From an uncultured Oscillospiraceae bacterium (lineage in GTDB: Bacteria > Bacillota > Clostridia > Oscillospirales > Oscillospiraceae): 64,000 nucleotides of DNA. Made by a program: the position numbers and the translations under genes. How positions within the stretch are numbered: position 1 is the stretch's first letter; each line of letters starts with the position of its first letter. Under the pieces are notes generated by a model, which saw only the letters and a list, made by a program, of their open reading frames with translations, searched no databases and had not been told where the DNA came from. Below, in pieces: positions 8,576 through 16,507 of this stretch. The stretch spans positions 8,664 through 72,663 of the forward strand of contig CAKTVL010000007.1 in the NCBI GenBank assembly GCA_934623575.1, given 5' to 3'.

Positions 8576-10069
8576 ATGCCGCAGTACATATTGGCCCTGG
8601 ACCAGGGCACCACCAGCTCCCGGGCCATCGCCTTCGACCGTCAGGGGGGCATCGCCGCCCTGTCCCAGCAGCCCCTGCCCCAGCACTATCCCTGCGCGGG
8701 GTGGGTGGAGCACGACCCCCTGGAGATATGGGACACCCAGCGCCGCGCGGCGGCGGAGGTGATCGCCCGGCTGCCGGAGGGCAGCATCGCGGGCATCGGC
8801 GTCACCAACCAGCGGGAGACCACCATCCTCTGGGACAGGGCCACCGGCGAGCCGGTGTACAACGCCATCGTCTGGCAGTGCCGCCGCACGGCGGAGCTGT
8901 GCGAGGAGCTGAAGCGCCGGGGGCTGGAGGAGCGCATCCGCTCCGCCACCGGCCTGCTGATCGACGCCTATTTCTCCGGCAGCAAGATCCGCTGGATCCT
9001 GGACAACGTCCCCGGCGTGCGCCGCCGGGCGGAGCGGGGCGAGGTGCTGTTCGGCACGGTGGAGAGCTGGCTCATCTGGCGTCTCACCGGGCAGCACGTC
9101 ACCGACTACGCCAACGCCAGCCGCACCATGCTCTTTGACATCCACCGCCTCTGCTGGGACGAGGAGCTGTGCGGCATTCTGGGCGTGCCCACGGCCATGC
9201 TGCCCCGGCCGGTGCCCAACAGCCAGGTCTACGGCGCGGTGCAGCCGGGTATCCCGGGGCTGGAGACGCTGGCGGGCGTGCCGGTGTGCGGCGCCGCCGG
9301 CGACCAGCAGTCCGCCCTGTTCGGCCAGACCTGCTTTGCCCCCGGCGAGGCCAAAAACACCTACGGCACCGGCTGCTTCACCCTGATGAACGTGGGCAGC
9401 CGCCCCGTGCGCTCCCGCGCCGGACTGCTGACCTCCGTGGCCTGGCAGGTGGGGCAGCAGACCACCTACGCCCTGGAGGGCAGCGTGTTCAACGCCGGCA
9501 GCACCATCCAGTGGCTGCGGGATGAGCTGGGCATCATATCCTCCGCCCCGGAGATCGACGCCCTGGCCGCCACGGTGCCGGACAGCGGCGGCGTGGTGGT
9601 GGTGCCGGCCTTCACCGGCCTGGGCGCGCCCTACTGGGACATGTACGCCCGGGGCGCCATCCTGGGCATCACCCGGGGCACGGGCCGGGCCCACATCGCC
9701 CGGGCGGTGCTCAGCTGCATCGCCGCCCAGGTGACGGACCTGATGCTGGCCATGCGCCAGGACGCCGGCTGCGACATCGCCCTGCTGCGGGCGGACGGCG
9801 GCGCCAGCGTGTCCGATGTGCTGCTGCAGATGCAGGCCGACCTGCTGCGCATCCCGGTGGACCGCCCGGAGATGGTGGAGACCACCGCCTTCGGCGCGGC
9901 GGCGCTGGCGGGCCTCAGCTGCGGCTTCTGGAAGGACCTGGACGAGATCACCGCCCTGCGCCGCAGCCAGCAGGTGTTCCTGCCCCAGCGGCCCCAGGCG
10001 GACTGCGACGCCTACTACCGGTTGTGGAAGCGGGCCGTGGGCCGGGCGGGCGACTGGATCGAGCACTGA
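8576..10069 (+). CDS. glpK: Glycerol kinase
   Basis: 497 residues, the usual GlpK length. FGGY-kinase landmarks: N-terminal ALDQGTTSSRAI, GVTNQRETTILWD, AGDQQSALFGQ, GTGCFTLMN, and the C-terminal DGGASVSDVLLQMQAD nucleotide-binding region. It phosphorylates glycerol to sn-glycerol 3-phosphate with ATP. The ATG at 8576 was chosen over an in-frame ATG at 8537 because protein similarity starts at MPQYILALDQG and AAAGAGGG lies upstream. No glpF or glpD accompanies it; the divergent lipase-like hydrolase is the only lipid-related neighbour. Confidence 0.96.
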   Translation: MPQYILALDQGTTSSRAIAFDRQGGIAALSQQPLPQHYPCAGWVEHDPLEIWDTQRRAAAEVIARLPEGSIAGIGVTNQRETTILWDRATGEPVYNAIVWQCRRTAELCEELKRRGLEERIRSATGLLIDAYFSGSKIRWILDNVPGVRRRAERGEVLFGTVESWLIWRLTGQHVTDYANASRTMLFDIHRLCWDEELCGILGVPTAMLPRPVPNSQVYGAVQPGIPGLETLAGVPVCGAAGDQQSALFGQTCFAPGEAKNTYGTGCFTLMNVGSRPVRSRAGLLTSVAWQVGQQTTYALEGSVFNAGSTIQWLRDELGIISSAPEIDALAATVPDSGGVVVVPAFTGLGAPYWDMYARGAILGITRGTGRAHIARAVLSCIAAQVTDLMLAMRQDAGCDIALLRADGGASVSDVLLQMQADLLRIPVDRPEMVETTAFGAAALAGLSCGFWKDLDEITALRRSQQVFLPQRPQADCDAYYRLWKRAVGRAGDWIEH

Positions 10070-10108
10070 GGGACTATTGAACAGTATGTAAATTTCGCCC
10101 AATACCGC

Positions 10109-10137
10109 TTGCAACGGCGAAAAAAACGCGCTATACT
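10109..10137 (+). promoter_or_regulatory. Promoter of the zinc-ribbon gene
   Basis: TTGCAA (10109-10114), 17 bases, TATACT (10132-10137). Confidence 0.65.
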
Positions 10138-10230
10138 GGCCTCAACAGGCAATGGAACGCCGAAAAGCCCCGCTGCCGTGCCCTACGGGCGCGCCGGCCG
10201 GGCTTGGGAGATATGGAAAGGAGCATAACT

Positions 10231-10641
10231 ATGGGTATTCTCAATGACATCAGCAAGAAGGCGCAGGAGTACGCCGGCATCGCCGTGGACAAGGCGAAGG
10301 ACCTGGCCGAGGTGGCCGCCGATAAGGCCAAGGACCTCAGCGACACCGCCAAGGTCAACGTGGCCATTATGAACGAGCAGCGCGAGCTGGAGAAGAATTA
10401 CCGCGCCATCGGCGAGTGGTTCGTCTCCGAGTATCAGGACGATGTGCCCGACGCCGTCAAGGACGTGGTGGCCGCCGTCAACGCCGGCAAGGAGCGCATC
10501 GCCCAGCTGGAGGCCAGCAAGCCCCAGAAGGACGAGCCCGCCGCCAAGGAGGCCGACGTGACCTTCAAGGTCTGCCCCGTCTGCGGAGCCGCCAGCGACA
10601 GCAAGTTCTGCCCCCACTGCGGCGCCCCCATGGGCGAGTAA
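10231..10641 (+). CDS. Small protein with helical N-terminus and C-terminal zinc ribbon
   Basis: 136 residues starting at ATG 10231 (GAAAGGAG upstream). The first ~60 residues are charged, Ala/Lys-rich and helical (repeats of the type AVDKAKDLAEVAADKAKDLSD), suggesting an amphipathic coiled coil. The C-terminus is a zinc ribbon with C115, C118, C127 and C130 (CPVC / CPHC). Similar small proteins are common and uncharacterised in Oscillospiraceae. It stands alone between its own promoter and terminator. I assign no function. Confidence 0.8.
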   Translation: MGILNDISKKAQEYAGIAVDKAKDLAEVAADKAKDLSDTAKVNVAIMNEQRELEKNYRAIGEWFVSEYQDDVPDAVKDVVAAVNAGKERIAQLEASKPQKDEPAAKEADVTFKVCPVCGAASDSKFCPHCGAPMGE

Positions 10642-10650
10642 AAAAGCGCA

Positions 10651-10685
10651 AAAAAGAAACCGCCATCCAGCGGTTTCTTTTTTTG
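10651..10685 (+). terminator. Terminator after the zinc-ribbon gene
   Basis: AAGAAACCGC / GCGGTTTCTT stem with CATCCA loop and a T-run. Confidence 0.8.
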
Positions 10686-10694
10686 TGCGCTGCG

Positions 10695-11375
10695 TTACGC
10701 GGCCTGCTTGGTCCACACCATGGGGAACTGGAACAGCTCCTGCTCCTCCGGGGCCAGCTGGCTGCTCACCTGGCCGTCCTCGTCGGTCCAGCTCATGGTG
10801 CCGTCGCTGTTGAAGGTATAGGTGACGTAGTCGGCGTTGGCCAGCTCCTCGGCGGTGGCGGCCATGTACAGCTTGCCGTCCTTGGCGGTGCAGTAGCCGG
10901 AATCGATAGCGCCCGCCTCGTCGCCCAGCATGCTCTCCAGCAGGGTGCCCACGTCAAAGGCGCCCAGGATCGCGCTGACCAGCTCCTCGGCGCTCATGCC
11001 GCTCTCGGCCAGACCGGCGTCAAACTCCTCGCGGCTGACGCCCTGCTGCTCCGCGGAGGCGTACATGGACTCGATGAGGGCCGGGGTCAGCGCCTGCAGA
11101 TAGGCGTTCAGGCTGTCGCCGGTAGCGGCGGTGTCCACAGCCAGGGAGTATGCGCCGTCGTCGGCCACCGTCAGGACCAGGTCCATGCCGAAGTCGGCGT
11201 CCACGGTCAGCTCCTCCAGCTCCAGGCTGGCGGCCATCTCCTGGTTCATCATCTCGGTCATATCCACCGTGTACGTCCAGGTGCCCATCAGCTTCTTGTT
11301 GTCATTCTTCTCGCCGCAGGCCACCAGGCTCAGTGCCAGGACCAGCGCCATGATCAGTGCAAAAAACTTCTTCAT
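10695..11375 (-). CDS. Lipoprotein of unknown function
   Basis: 226 residues with a clear lipoprotein signal: MKKFFALIMALVLALS followed by lipobox LVAC, giving a lipidated Cys near residue 21 and a mature protein on the outer face of the membrane. The mature part begins with a lipocalin-like phrase (LMGTWTYTVDMTEMM) and carries several beta-strand-like segments ending YVTYTFNSDGTMSWTDEDGQ. The start at 11375 was chosen because it opens the signal peptide; longer in-frame versions run through an upstream terminator. It resembles the DUF-type small lipoproteins of gut Clostridia; ligand unknown. Confidence 0.82.
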   Translation of the reverse strand: MKKFFALIMALVLALSLVACGEKNDNKKLMGTWTYTVDMTEMMNQEMAASLELEELTVDADFGMDLVLTVADDGAYSLAVDTAATGDSLNAYLQALTPALIESMYASAEQQGVSREEFDAGLAESGMSAEELVSAILGAFDVGTLLESMLGDEAGAIDSGYCTAKDGKLYMAATAEELANADYVTYTFNSDGTMSWTDEDGQVSSQLAPEEQELFQFPMVWTKQAA

Positions 11376-11507
11376 TTCAACAGATTTCCTTTCTCTTCCG
11401 CCCTTGCGGGCATTTTCGGTGTTGTGCGCTATGCATAAATTATACGCGTCCTTTACCGGTCTGTCAATGACAAAGCGGTTACACCTTTGCACCGCCCTGG
11501 CCAACAA

Positions 11508-11775
11508 AAAAGAGACCGCCGAAGCGGTCTCTTCAGTCTGTCGGAAAACTATCTTTTTGCGCAGCATCTTTTCCACTGCTGGGGGAGCTCGAGGGGGCAG
11601 CGCCCGCCTCGAATCAGATCGACTGCCGCGCTAAGCCTTGCTTTGCAAGGCGTGCGTTGAGCAGAGCGAATATTTTTGCGCCGCTGTGCGGCGCAAAAAT
11701 AACGGCATTATTCAGGCTGTCAAAAAGCCAAAGGCTTTTTTGACAACCTGAAGAGACCGCCGAAGCGGTCTCCTT
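11508..11775. repeat. Hairpin-bounded intergenic segment with inverted ends (MITE-like or terminator array)
   Basis: The 411 bases between the lipoprotein and ridA genes contain no gene. Two near-identical hairpins (AGAGACCGCCGAAGCGGTCTC at 11511-11531 and 11753-11773) bound it. Read inwards, the ends continue as an imperfect inverted repeat (GCGGTCTCTTCAGTCTGTC against GCGGTCTCTTCAGGTTGTC). Inside are two more inverted repeats, at 11669-11700 (TATTTTTGCGCC / GGCGCAAAAATA) and about 11717-11746 (TGTCAAAAAGCC / GGCTTTTTTGACA). The right hairpin probably terminates ridA. Confidence 0.55.
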
Positions 11776-11786
11776 TGCTCTTGCGC

Positions 11787-12167
11787 TTACTTTACGCAGA
11801 TGGTCTCGATCTCCACCAGCGCGCCCCGGGGCAGCGCACCCACCTCCACGGCGGAGCGGGCGGGATACTGGCCCTCGGTGAAGAACTCGGCGTACACCGC
11901 GTTCATGGCGGCGAAATCGCTCATGTTCTGCAGGAACACGGTGGTCTTGACCACGTTGTCCATGGTCAGGCCGGCGGCCTCCAGAATGGCCTTGACGTTG
12001 GTCAGCACCTGGCGGGTCTGCTCGGTGATGCCGCCGGGAACGAACTCGCCGGTGGCGGGGTCAAAGGGCACCTGGCCGGACGTGACCAGGAAACTGCCGC
12101 AGTCGATGGCCTGGGAATAGGGGCCGATGGCGGCAGGGGCGTTGGTGGTGGCAATGATCTTCTTCAT
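11787..12167 (-). CDS. ridA: RidA family reactive-intermediate (enamine/imine) deaminase
   Basis: 126 residues, the standard RidA/YjgF length. Motifs include [13 protein letters not shown] near the N-terminus, SGQVPFDP, and the C-terminal Arg-containing [20 protein letters not shown]. RidA hydrolyses 2-aminoacrylate and related enamines released by PLP enzymes, protecting PLP-dependent metabolism; it acts as a cytoplasmic trimer. The ATG at 12167 has AGGAGG eight bases upstream. It stands alone with a hairpin just after its stop. Confidence 0.95.
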   Translation of the reverse strand: MKKIIATTNAPAAIGPYSQAIDCGSFLVTSGQVPFDPATGEFVPGGITEQTRQVLTNVKAILEAAGLTMDNVVKTTVFLQNMSDFAAMNAVYAEFFTEGQYPARSAVEVGALPRGALVEIETICVK

Positions 12168-12280
12168 GGCATGATCCTCCTGTTTTGGTTGTGTACGTCC
12201 GGCGTACACCGGGCGGGCTTTCTGTCTACTCTTATACCACATTCCGCCGCAAATAGCAACCCCCTTCCCGCCGCACGTCC

Positions 12281-12690
12281 TGTCATTGCGAGGAGGGCGC
12301 AGCCCGACGTAGCAATCCGCGCCCCTCCGTAGGGGCCGATGCCCCCCGACGCAGCGCAGCAAGTGCCTTTAGGGCACGGCCCGCCCGGTAGAACCGAACG
12401 CCCCTACCGTGGCAACAGGCAGCGGCAGCGGAGCGGTAGCGGAAAGCTGTGGTGGCACAGTCCTTTGAACCGACAAAAACGAACCACCCCCGCAGTCGCG
12501 CGGCAAAGACTGCCGACGCAGAACATCCCGCTCCGCGCCAAGGAAGTGCAGAAACGTAGTTTTTGCCGGCGTTCTTTTCCCCATTTCTTTCGCTGTTGAA
12601 AGAAATGGGGCCGCCGGAGGCTCGCGCCCACAGGCGCGAAACACTCCTGTGGGAGGACGGATCGCCACGCAGTGAAACAAGCACCCTTGG
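12281..12690. repeat. Composite intergenic repeat, copy A
   Basis: The 606 bases between ridA and clpC hold no convincing gene. Blocks shared with other gaps in this window: 12281-12318 (TGTCATTGCGAGGAGGGCG onward) recurs at 19033-19070 with two differences; AGGGGCCGATG at 12331 recurs near 19083 and 46380; 12419-12475 (including AGCGGTAGCGGAAAGCTGTG) recurs at 46441-46496. A perfect 13-bp hairpin (CCCCATTTCTTTC / GAAAGAAATGGGG) lies at about 12578-12608. Confidence 0.7.
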
Positions 12691-12734
12691 GGTACGGGTG
12701 CCTCGCGCCCTCGCAGTGACAGAGTACTGCGGCG

Positions 12735-12770
12735 CAAAAAAAGAAGCACCCCTCTCGGGGTGCTTCTTTT
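12735..12770. terminator. Terminator of the ctsR-mcsA-clpC operon
   Basis: AAAAAGAAGCACCCC / GGGGTGCTTCTTTT stem with TCTC loop, four bases beyond the clpC stop codon. Confidence 0.85.
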
Positions 12771-12773
12771 CGC

Positions 12774-15299
12774 TTATTTCTCCACGGGGGCCTTGTCGTC
12801 CTGGGCGGGCGCAGGCGCGGCGGAGGTCTCCGCCGGTGCGGCGCTCTCGCTGTCGATGGCCACCTTGCCGTCACGCAGACGGACGTGGGCGGTATCGCCG
12901 GACTTCAGCTTGCCCTCCAGCATCAGCTCGGCCACGGCGTCCTCCACCTGGTTCTGGATGGCCCGGCGCAGCGGACGCGCGCCGTACTGGGGATCGAAGC
13001 CGTCCCGGGCCAGCTCGGCCACCGCCTCGTCGTCGGACACCAAGGTGATGCCCTGCTGGGCCATACGCTTGCCGGTGACGGTGAGCATACGGCGGGCGAT
13101 CTCCACGATGTTCTCCTGGGTCAGCTGGTGGAACACGATGATCTCGTCGATACGGTTCAGGAACTCCGGCCGGAAGGTGTGCTTCAGGTCGGTCATCACG
13201 GCCTCGCGGATACGGGCGAACCGAGCCTCTTCGGTCTCCTTCTCGTCCTTCTCCTTGCCGTCAAAGCCCAGCTTGGACTCGGCGGCGGTGATGTTCTTGG
13301 CGCCCACGTTGGACGTCATGACGATGACGGTGTTCTTGAAGTCCACTCTGCGGCCCTGGGAGTCGGTGACCACGCCATCCTCCAGGATCTGCAGCAGGAT
13401 GTTCCACACATCCTCGTGGGCCTTCTCGATCTCGTCGAACAGCACCACGGAGTACGGCTTCCTGCGCACCTTTTCGGTGAGCTGGCCGCCCTCCTCGTGG
13501 CCCACATAGCCGGGAGGCGAGCCGATCAGGCGGGACACCGTGTGCTTCTCCATGTACTCGGACATGTCGATACGCACCATGGCGTTCTCATCGCCGAACA
13601 TGGCCTCGGCCAGGGTCTTGCACAGCTCGGTCTTGCCTACGCCGGTGGGGCCCAGGAACAGGAACGAGCCGATGGGCCGCTTGGGGTCCTTCAGACCCAC
13701 ACGGCTGCGGCGGATGGCCTTGGCCACGGCGGTCACGGCGTCCTCCTGGCCCACCACACGCTGGTGGAGCTTCTCCTCCAGCTTCAGCAGGCGCATGCTC
13801 TCGTCCTCGGTGAGCCGGGTCACGGGGATGCCCGTCCACTCGGCCACTACCCTGGCGACGTCGTCGGCGGTGACGGTACCGCGGTTCTGGGACAGGCTCT
13901 TGCGCCACTTGTCCCGCTCGATGTCCACCTGCTCCTGATAGTCCTTCTCAATGTCACGCAGCTGCGCGGCCTTCTCAAAGTCCTGTGCGGCGATGGCGTC
14001 GTTCTTCTCCCGGTGCAGGGCGGTGATCTTCTCCTCCAGGGCTTTCAGGTCCGGGGAGGAGCTCTCGGCGGTCATGCGCACCTGCGACGCCGCCTCGTCC
14101 ATCAGGTCAATGGCCTTGTCCGGCAGGAACCGGTCGCCGATGTACCGCTTGGACAGCTGCACGGCGGCGTCCAGCGCCTCGTCGGTGATGGTCAGCTTGT
14201 GGTGCGCCTCATAGCGATCCCGCAGCCCCTTCAGGATCTCCAGCGTGGCCTCCGGGGTGGGCTCACCCACGGTCACCGGCTGGAACCGGCGCTCCAGCGC
14301 CGCATCCTTCTCGATGTACTTGCGGTATTCGTTCAGGGTGGTGGCGCCGATGACCCTTATCTCGCCCCGGCTCAGGGCGGGCTTCAGAATGTTTGCGGCG
14401 TCCACGGCGCCCTCGGCAGAGCCTGCGCCCACGATGGTGTGCAGCTCATCGATGAACAGAATGACGTTGCCGTCCTTCTTCACCTCGTTCAGCGTATTCT
14501 TGATGCGCTCTTCGAACTCACCCCGGTATTTGGTGCCGGCCACCATGCCGCTGAGGTCCAGCGACAGGATGCGCTTGTCCAGCAGCTCCTCCGGCACGTC
14601 GCCTGCGGCGATGCGCTCGGCCAGGCCCTCGGCGATGGCCGTCTTGCCCACGCCGGGCTCGCCGATGAGCACTGGGTTGTTCTTACTGCGGCGGGACAGG
14701 ATCTGGATGACCCGCTGGATCTCGGTGTCGCGGCCGATCACGGGGTCCAGCTTGCCGCTGCGGGCGGCCTCGGTCAGATCGCGGGTATATTCCGCCAGGG
14801 CCTTGTTCTTCTTATCCGCCTCGCTCTTGCCGGCGGCGCTGCCGCTGACTGCCGCGTGGGGCAGATCGTTGAGCTTCTTCACCACGGCGCTGTACATCTT
14901 GTTGGGGTCCACGCCGATGGTGCGCAGGATGCGCAATCCCATGTTGCCGCCCTCGCGGAGCATGCCCATCAGCAGGTGGGCGGTGCCGATGGCGCCGCTG
15001 CCGCTGCGGGACGCCTCGGACACGGCCAGCTCCACCACGCTCTTGGCCCGGGGCGTCAGCCCCTGGCTGGGTGCGGCGCCGGACACGCCCTTGCCCACGC
15101 TGCGCTGCAGCACGGAGCACACCATCTCGTCGGTGACGCCGAACTCGGACAGCACCCGGTGTGCGATACCCTCCTCTTCGCGGATCAGGCCCATCAGCAG
15201 GTGCTCGGAGCCCACGTAGCCGTGGCCCAGCTCCTCGGCGGCCTCCTGGCTCAGACGCAGCGCCTCCTCGGCGCGGGGGGTGAATTTATTCTCAGACAT
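12774..15299 (-). CDS. clpC: ATP-dependent Clp protease ATP-binding subunit ClpC
   Basis: 841 residues. Order: double Clp N-domain (1-~145), AAA+ module 1 with GEPGVGKTA (~215) and [12 protein letters not shown], a middle coiled-coil with UVR-type motif ([15 protein letters not shown], ~420), AAA+ module 2 with [13 protein letters not shown] (~550), and a SKLGF loop expected to dock ClpP. ClpC unfolds proteins for ClpP and represses stress genes indirectly by degrading regulators. The start [14 protein letters not shown] at 15299 has GAGGAAG eight bases before it. It is the last gene of the CtsR operon, 41 bases after mcsA. No clpP is nearby. Confidence 0.97.
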   Translation of the reverse strand: MSENKFTPRAEEALRLSQEAAEELGHGYVGSEHLLMGLIREEEGIAHRVLSEFGVTDEMVCSVLQRSVGKGVSGAAPSQGLTPRAKSVVELAVSEASRSGSGAIGTAHLLMGMLREGGNMGLRILRTIGVDPNKMYSAVVKKLNDLPHAAVSGSAAGKSEADKKNKALAEYTRDLTEAARSGKLDPVIGRDTEIQRVIQILSRRSKNNPVLIGEPGVGKTAIAEGLAERIAAGDVPEELLDKRILSLDLSGMVAGTKYRGEFEERIKNTLNEVKKDGNVILFIDELHTIVGAGSAEGAVDAANILKPALSRGEIRVIGATTLNEYRKYIEKDAALERRFQPVTVGEPTPEATLEILKGLRDRYEAHHKLTITDEALDAAVQLSKRYIGDRFLPDKAIDLMDEAASQVRMTAESSSPDLKALEEKITALHREKNDAIAAQDFEKAAQLRDIEKDYQEQVDIERDKWRKSLSQNRGTVTADDVARVVAEWTGIPVTRLTEDESMRLLKLEEKLHQRVVGQEDAVTAVAKAIRRSRVGLKDPKRPIGSFLFLGPTGVGKTELCKTLAEAMFGDENAMVRIDMSEYMEKHTVSRLIGSPPGYVGHEEGGQLTEKVRRKPYSVVLFDEIEKAHEDVWNILLQILEDGVVTDSQGRRVDFKNTVIVMTSNVGAKNITAAESKLGFDGKEKDEKETEEARFARIREAVMTDLKHTFRPEFLNRIDEIIVFHQLTQENIVEIARRMLTVTGKRMAQQGITLVSDDEAVAELARDGFDPQYGARPLRRAIQNQVEDAVAELMLEGKLKSGDTAHVRLRDGKVAIDSESAAPAETSAAPAPAQDDKAPVEK

Positions 15300-15340
15300 A
15301 ATAAACACTTCCTCTCAAATGGGGATGGAAAACTCAAATT

Positions 15341-15778
15341 TTACGCGCTCAGGGACTTCAGCTCGTCCCGCAGCTTGGCGGCATCCTCGTACCGTTCCTC
15401 CTCCACGGCGTTGTGGAGTTGTGTGCGCAGCGCGTTGCGCCTCCGCTCCAGCGCCAGGGACGCCGCTTCCTCCTTGGGCAGCAGCTGCTCCTCGGTGCGG
15501 CCGGGCTCGGCGCTCTGCGCCTGCTCCAGCACGTCCACCGGCTGGGGGAACTCTGTCAGCATCCGGCTGCCGAAGCCGCCGAAGAACGGCTCCAGCATGC
15601 GGAAGGGCCGGTCGAACCAGTCGTCGTCGAACCAGCTGCCCATGCGGCTCTGTACAGACCCGGTATAGCCCATAGCCCGGGCACAGTCACTGCAGAGGTG
15701 GGTCTCGGTCACTCTGCCGTTGATATTGCTCTTATAGTAGAACGTCGCGTCGTTCTTCCCACAGCGATCACACTTCAT
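15341..15778 (-). CDS. mcsA: McsA-like zinc-finger protein with UVR motif
   Basis: 145 residues in this form. The N-terminus has CDRCGKND and CLSDCARAMG-like Cys pairs (CSDC) for zinc binding; the C-terminus has a UvrB/C-type motif (AVEEERYEDAAKLRDEL). In Bacillus McsA is the co-activator of the arginine kinase McsB and modulates CtsR; it also helps metal tolerance. Three consecutive ATG codons (15784, 15781, 15778) follow an AAGGAGG; the third has the best spacing (8 bases) but the second is possible. It lies between ctsR and clpC. Its usual partner mcsB is missing from the operon. Confidence 0.88.
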   Translation of the reverse strand: MKCDRCGKNDATFYYKSNINGRVTETHLCSDCARAMGYTGSVQSRMGSWFDDDWFDRPFRMLEPFFGGFGSRMLTEFPQPVDVLEQAQSAEPGRTEEQLLPKEEAASLALERRRNALRTQLHNAVEEERYEDAAKLRDELKSLSA

Positions 15779-15802
15779 CATCATAACCTCCTTACACCGT
15801 CG

Positions 15803-16252
15803 TCAGACGGAATGGATCAAAATTTGCTTGAATATGTCCGCCCGCAGGGCGTCCCGCACCTGGGTGGGGGCGCTTTGCAGGGCGCGTCCGCCGGTGGCGG
15901 ACAGCAGCGCCTGTCCCAGCTCCCGGCTGATGGCCTCCGACTGGACCAGGTTCTGCACCATGGCTCTGGCGCTGGCGGCGTCCAGCTTGTCGCCGATGCT
16001 GTTGATGACGTGCATCAGCAGCGTCTGCCGGTCCACTTGCACACGGGTGATGCGGATGTATCCGCCGCCGCCCCGCCGTGACTCTACGATGTAGCCATGC
16101 TCCGGCGAGAACCGGGTGGACATGACGTAGTTGATCTGGCTGGGCACGCAGTTGAACCGCTGTGCCAGATCGGCCCGCTGCAGCTCCAGTGCGCCGCCCG
16201 CCTGGTCTAACTCCTGCTGGATGAACCCAGCGATAATATCGGAAATACCCAA
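15803..16252 (-). CDS. ctsR: CtsR class III stress-gene repressor
   Basis: 149 residues from a TTG start at 16252, which reproduces the usual CtsR length and N-terminus (GISDIIAGFIQQELDQ). The upstream in-frame ATG at 16351 lies in the promoter region and was rejected. It carries the winged helix-turn-helix (LAQRFNCVPSQINYVMSTRF), the DNA-contacting glycine-rich wing (ESRRGGGGYIRI) and the C-terminal domain sensed by McsA/McsB. CtsR represses clp genes until heat or protein damage. Two CtsR-box-like sequences flank its own promoter, so the operon should be autoregulated. Confidence 0.95.
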   Translation of the reverse strand: MGISDIIAGFIQQELDQAGGALELQRADLAQRFNCVPSQINYVMSTRFSPEHGYIVESRRGGGGYIRITRVQVDRQTLLMHVINSIGDKLDAASARAMVQNLVQSEAISRELGQALLSATGGRALQSAPTQVRDALRADIFKQILIHSV

Positions 16253-16304
16253 ATCCTCGCCGCCTCTCTTTACTGTCTGCGAAGGTCTTGTTTCGGTGTT
16301 TGAC

Positions 16305-16321
16305 TTTGCCTTTCCTTGACC
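16305..16321 (-). promoter_or_regulatory. Degenerate CtsR operator near the transcription start
   Basis: On the minus strand GGTCAAG-GAA-AGGCAAA matches the CtsR heptad repeat RGTCAAA-NAN-RGTCAAA with one mismatch per half. It lies about 10 bases downstream of the -10 box. Confidence 0.5.
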
Positions 16322-16330
16322 TTCGAACGT

Positions 16331-16359
16331 ATGATACACCCGCCTGCCCACTTTGTCAA
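16331..16359 (-). promoter_or_regulatory. Promoter of the ctsR operon
   Basis: Minus strand TTGACA (16354-16359), 17 bases, TATCAT (16331-16336). Confidence 0.8.
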
Positions 16360-16367
16360 TAGGCGAT

Positions 16368-16384
16368 TTTGACTTTCTTTGACT
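16368..16384 (-). promoter_or_regulatory. CtsR operator, perfect match
   Basis: On the minus strand AGTCAAA-GAA-AGTCAAA fits the published CtsR consensus RGTCAAA-NAN-RGTCAAA exactly. It lies immediately upstream of the -35 box of the ctsR promoter. Confidence 0.85.
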
Positions 16385-16440
16385 TTTTCTGTAAACAAAT
16401 TATGAACACGAAAAAACGCCCTGCTGCAACCTGAAGTTGC

Positions 16441-16469
16441 TATACAAACCGCCGCGGATGGGGTATAAT
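16441..16469 (+). promoter_or_regulatory. Promoter of the 16.5 kb membrane-protein operon
   Basis: TATACA (16441-16446, four of six matches), 17 bases, perfect TATAAT (16464-16469). Confidence 0.55.
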
Positions 16470-16507
16470 GGCAGCAGCAAGCAAACCGAAGGAGAAAGGA
16501 ATCATCT

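Noticed and set aside
11500..11780. CRISPR-like array because of repeated hairpins
   Set aside because: Only two copies 242 bases apart, each self-complementary, with no regular spacers and no cas genes in the window.
12240..12740. Short open frames in the composite repeat before clpC
   Set aside because: No ribosome sites, repeat-derived sequence, and frames differ between repeat copies.
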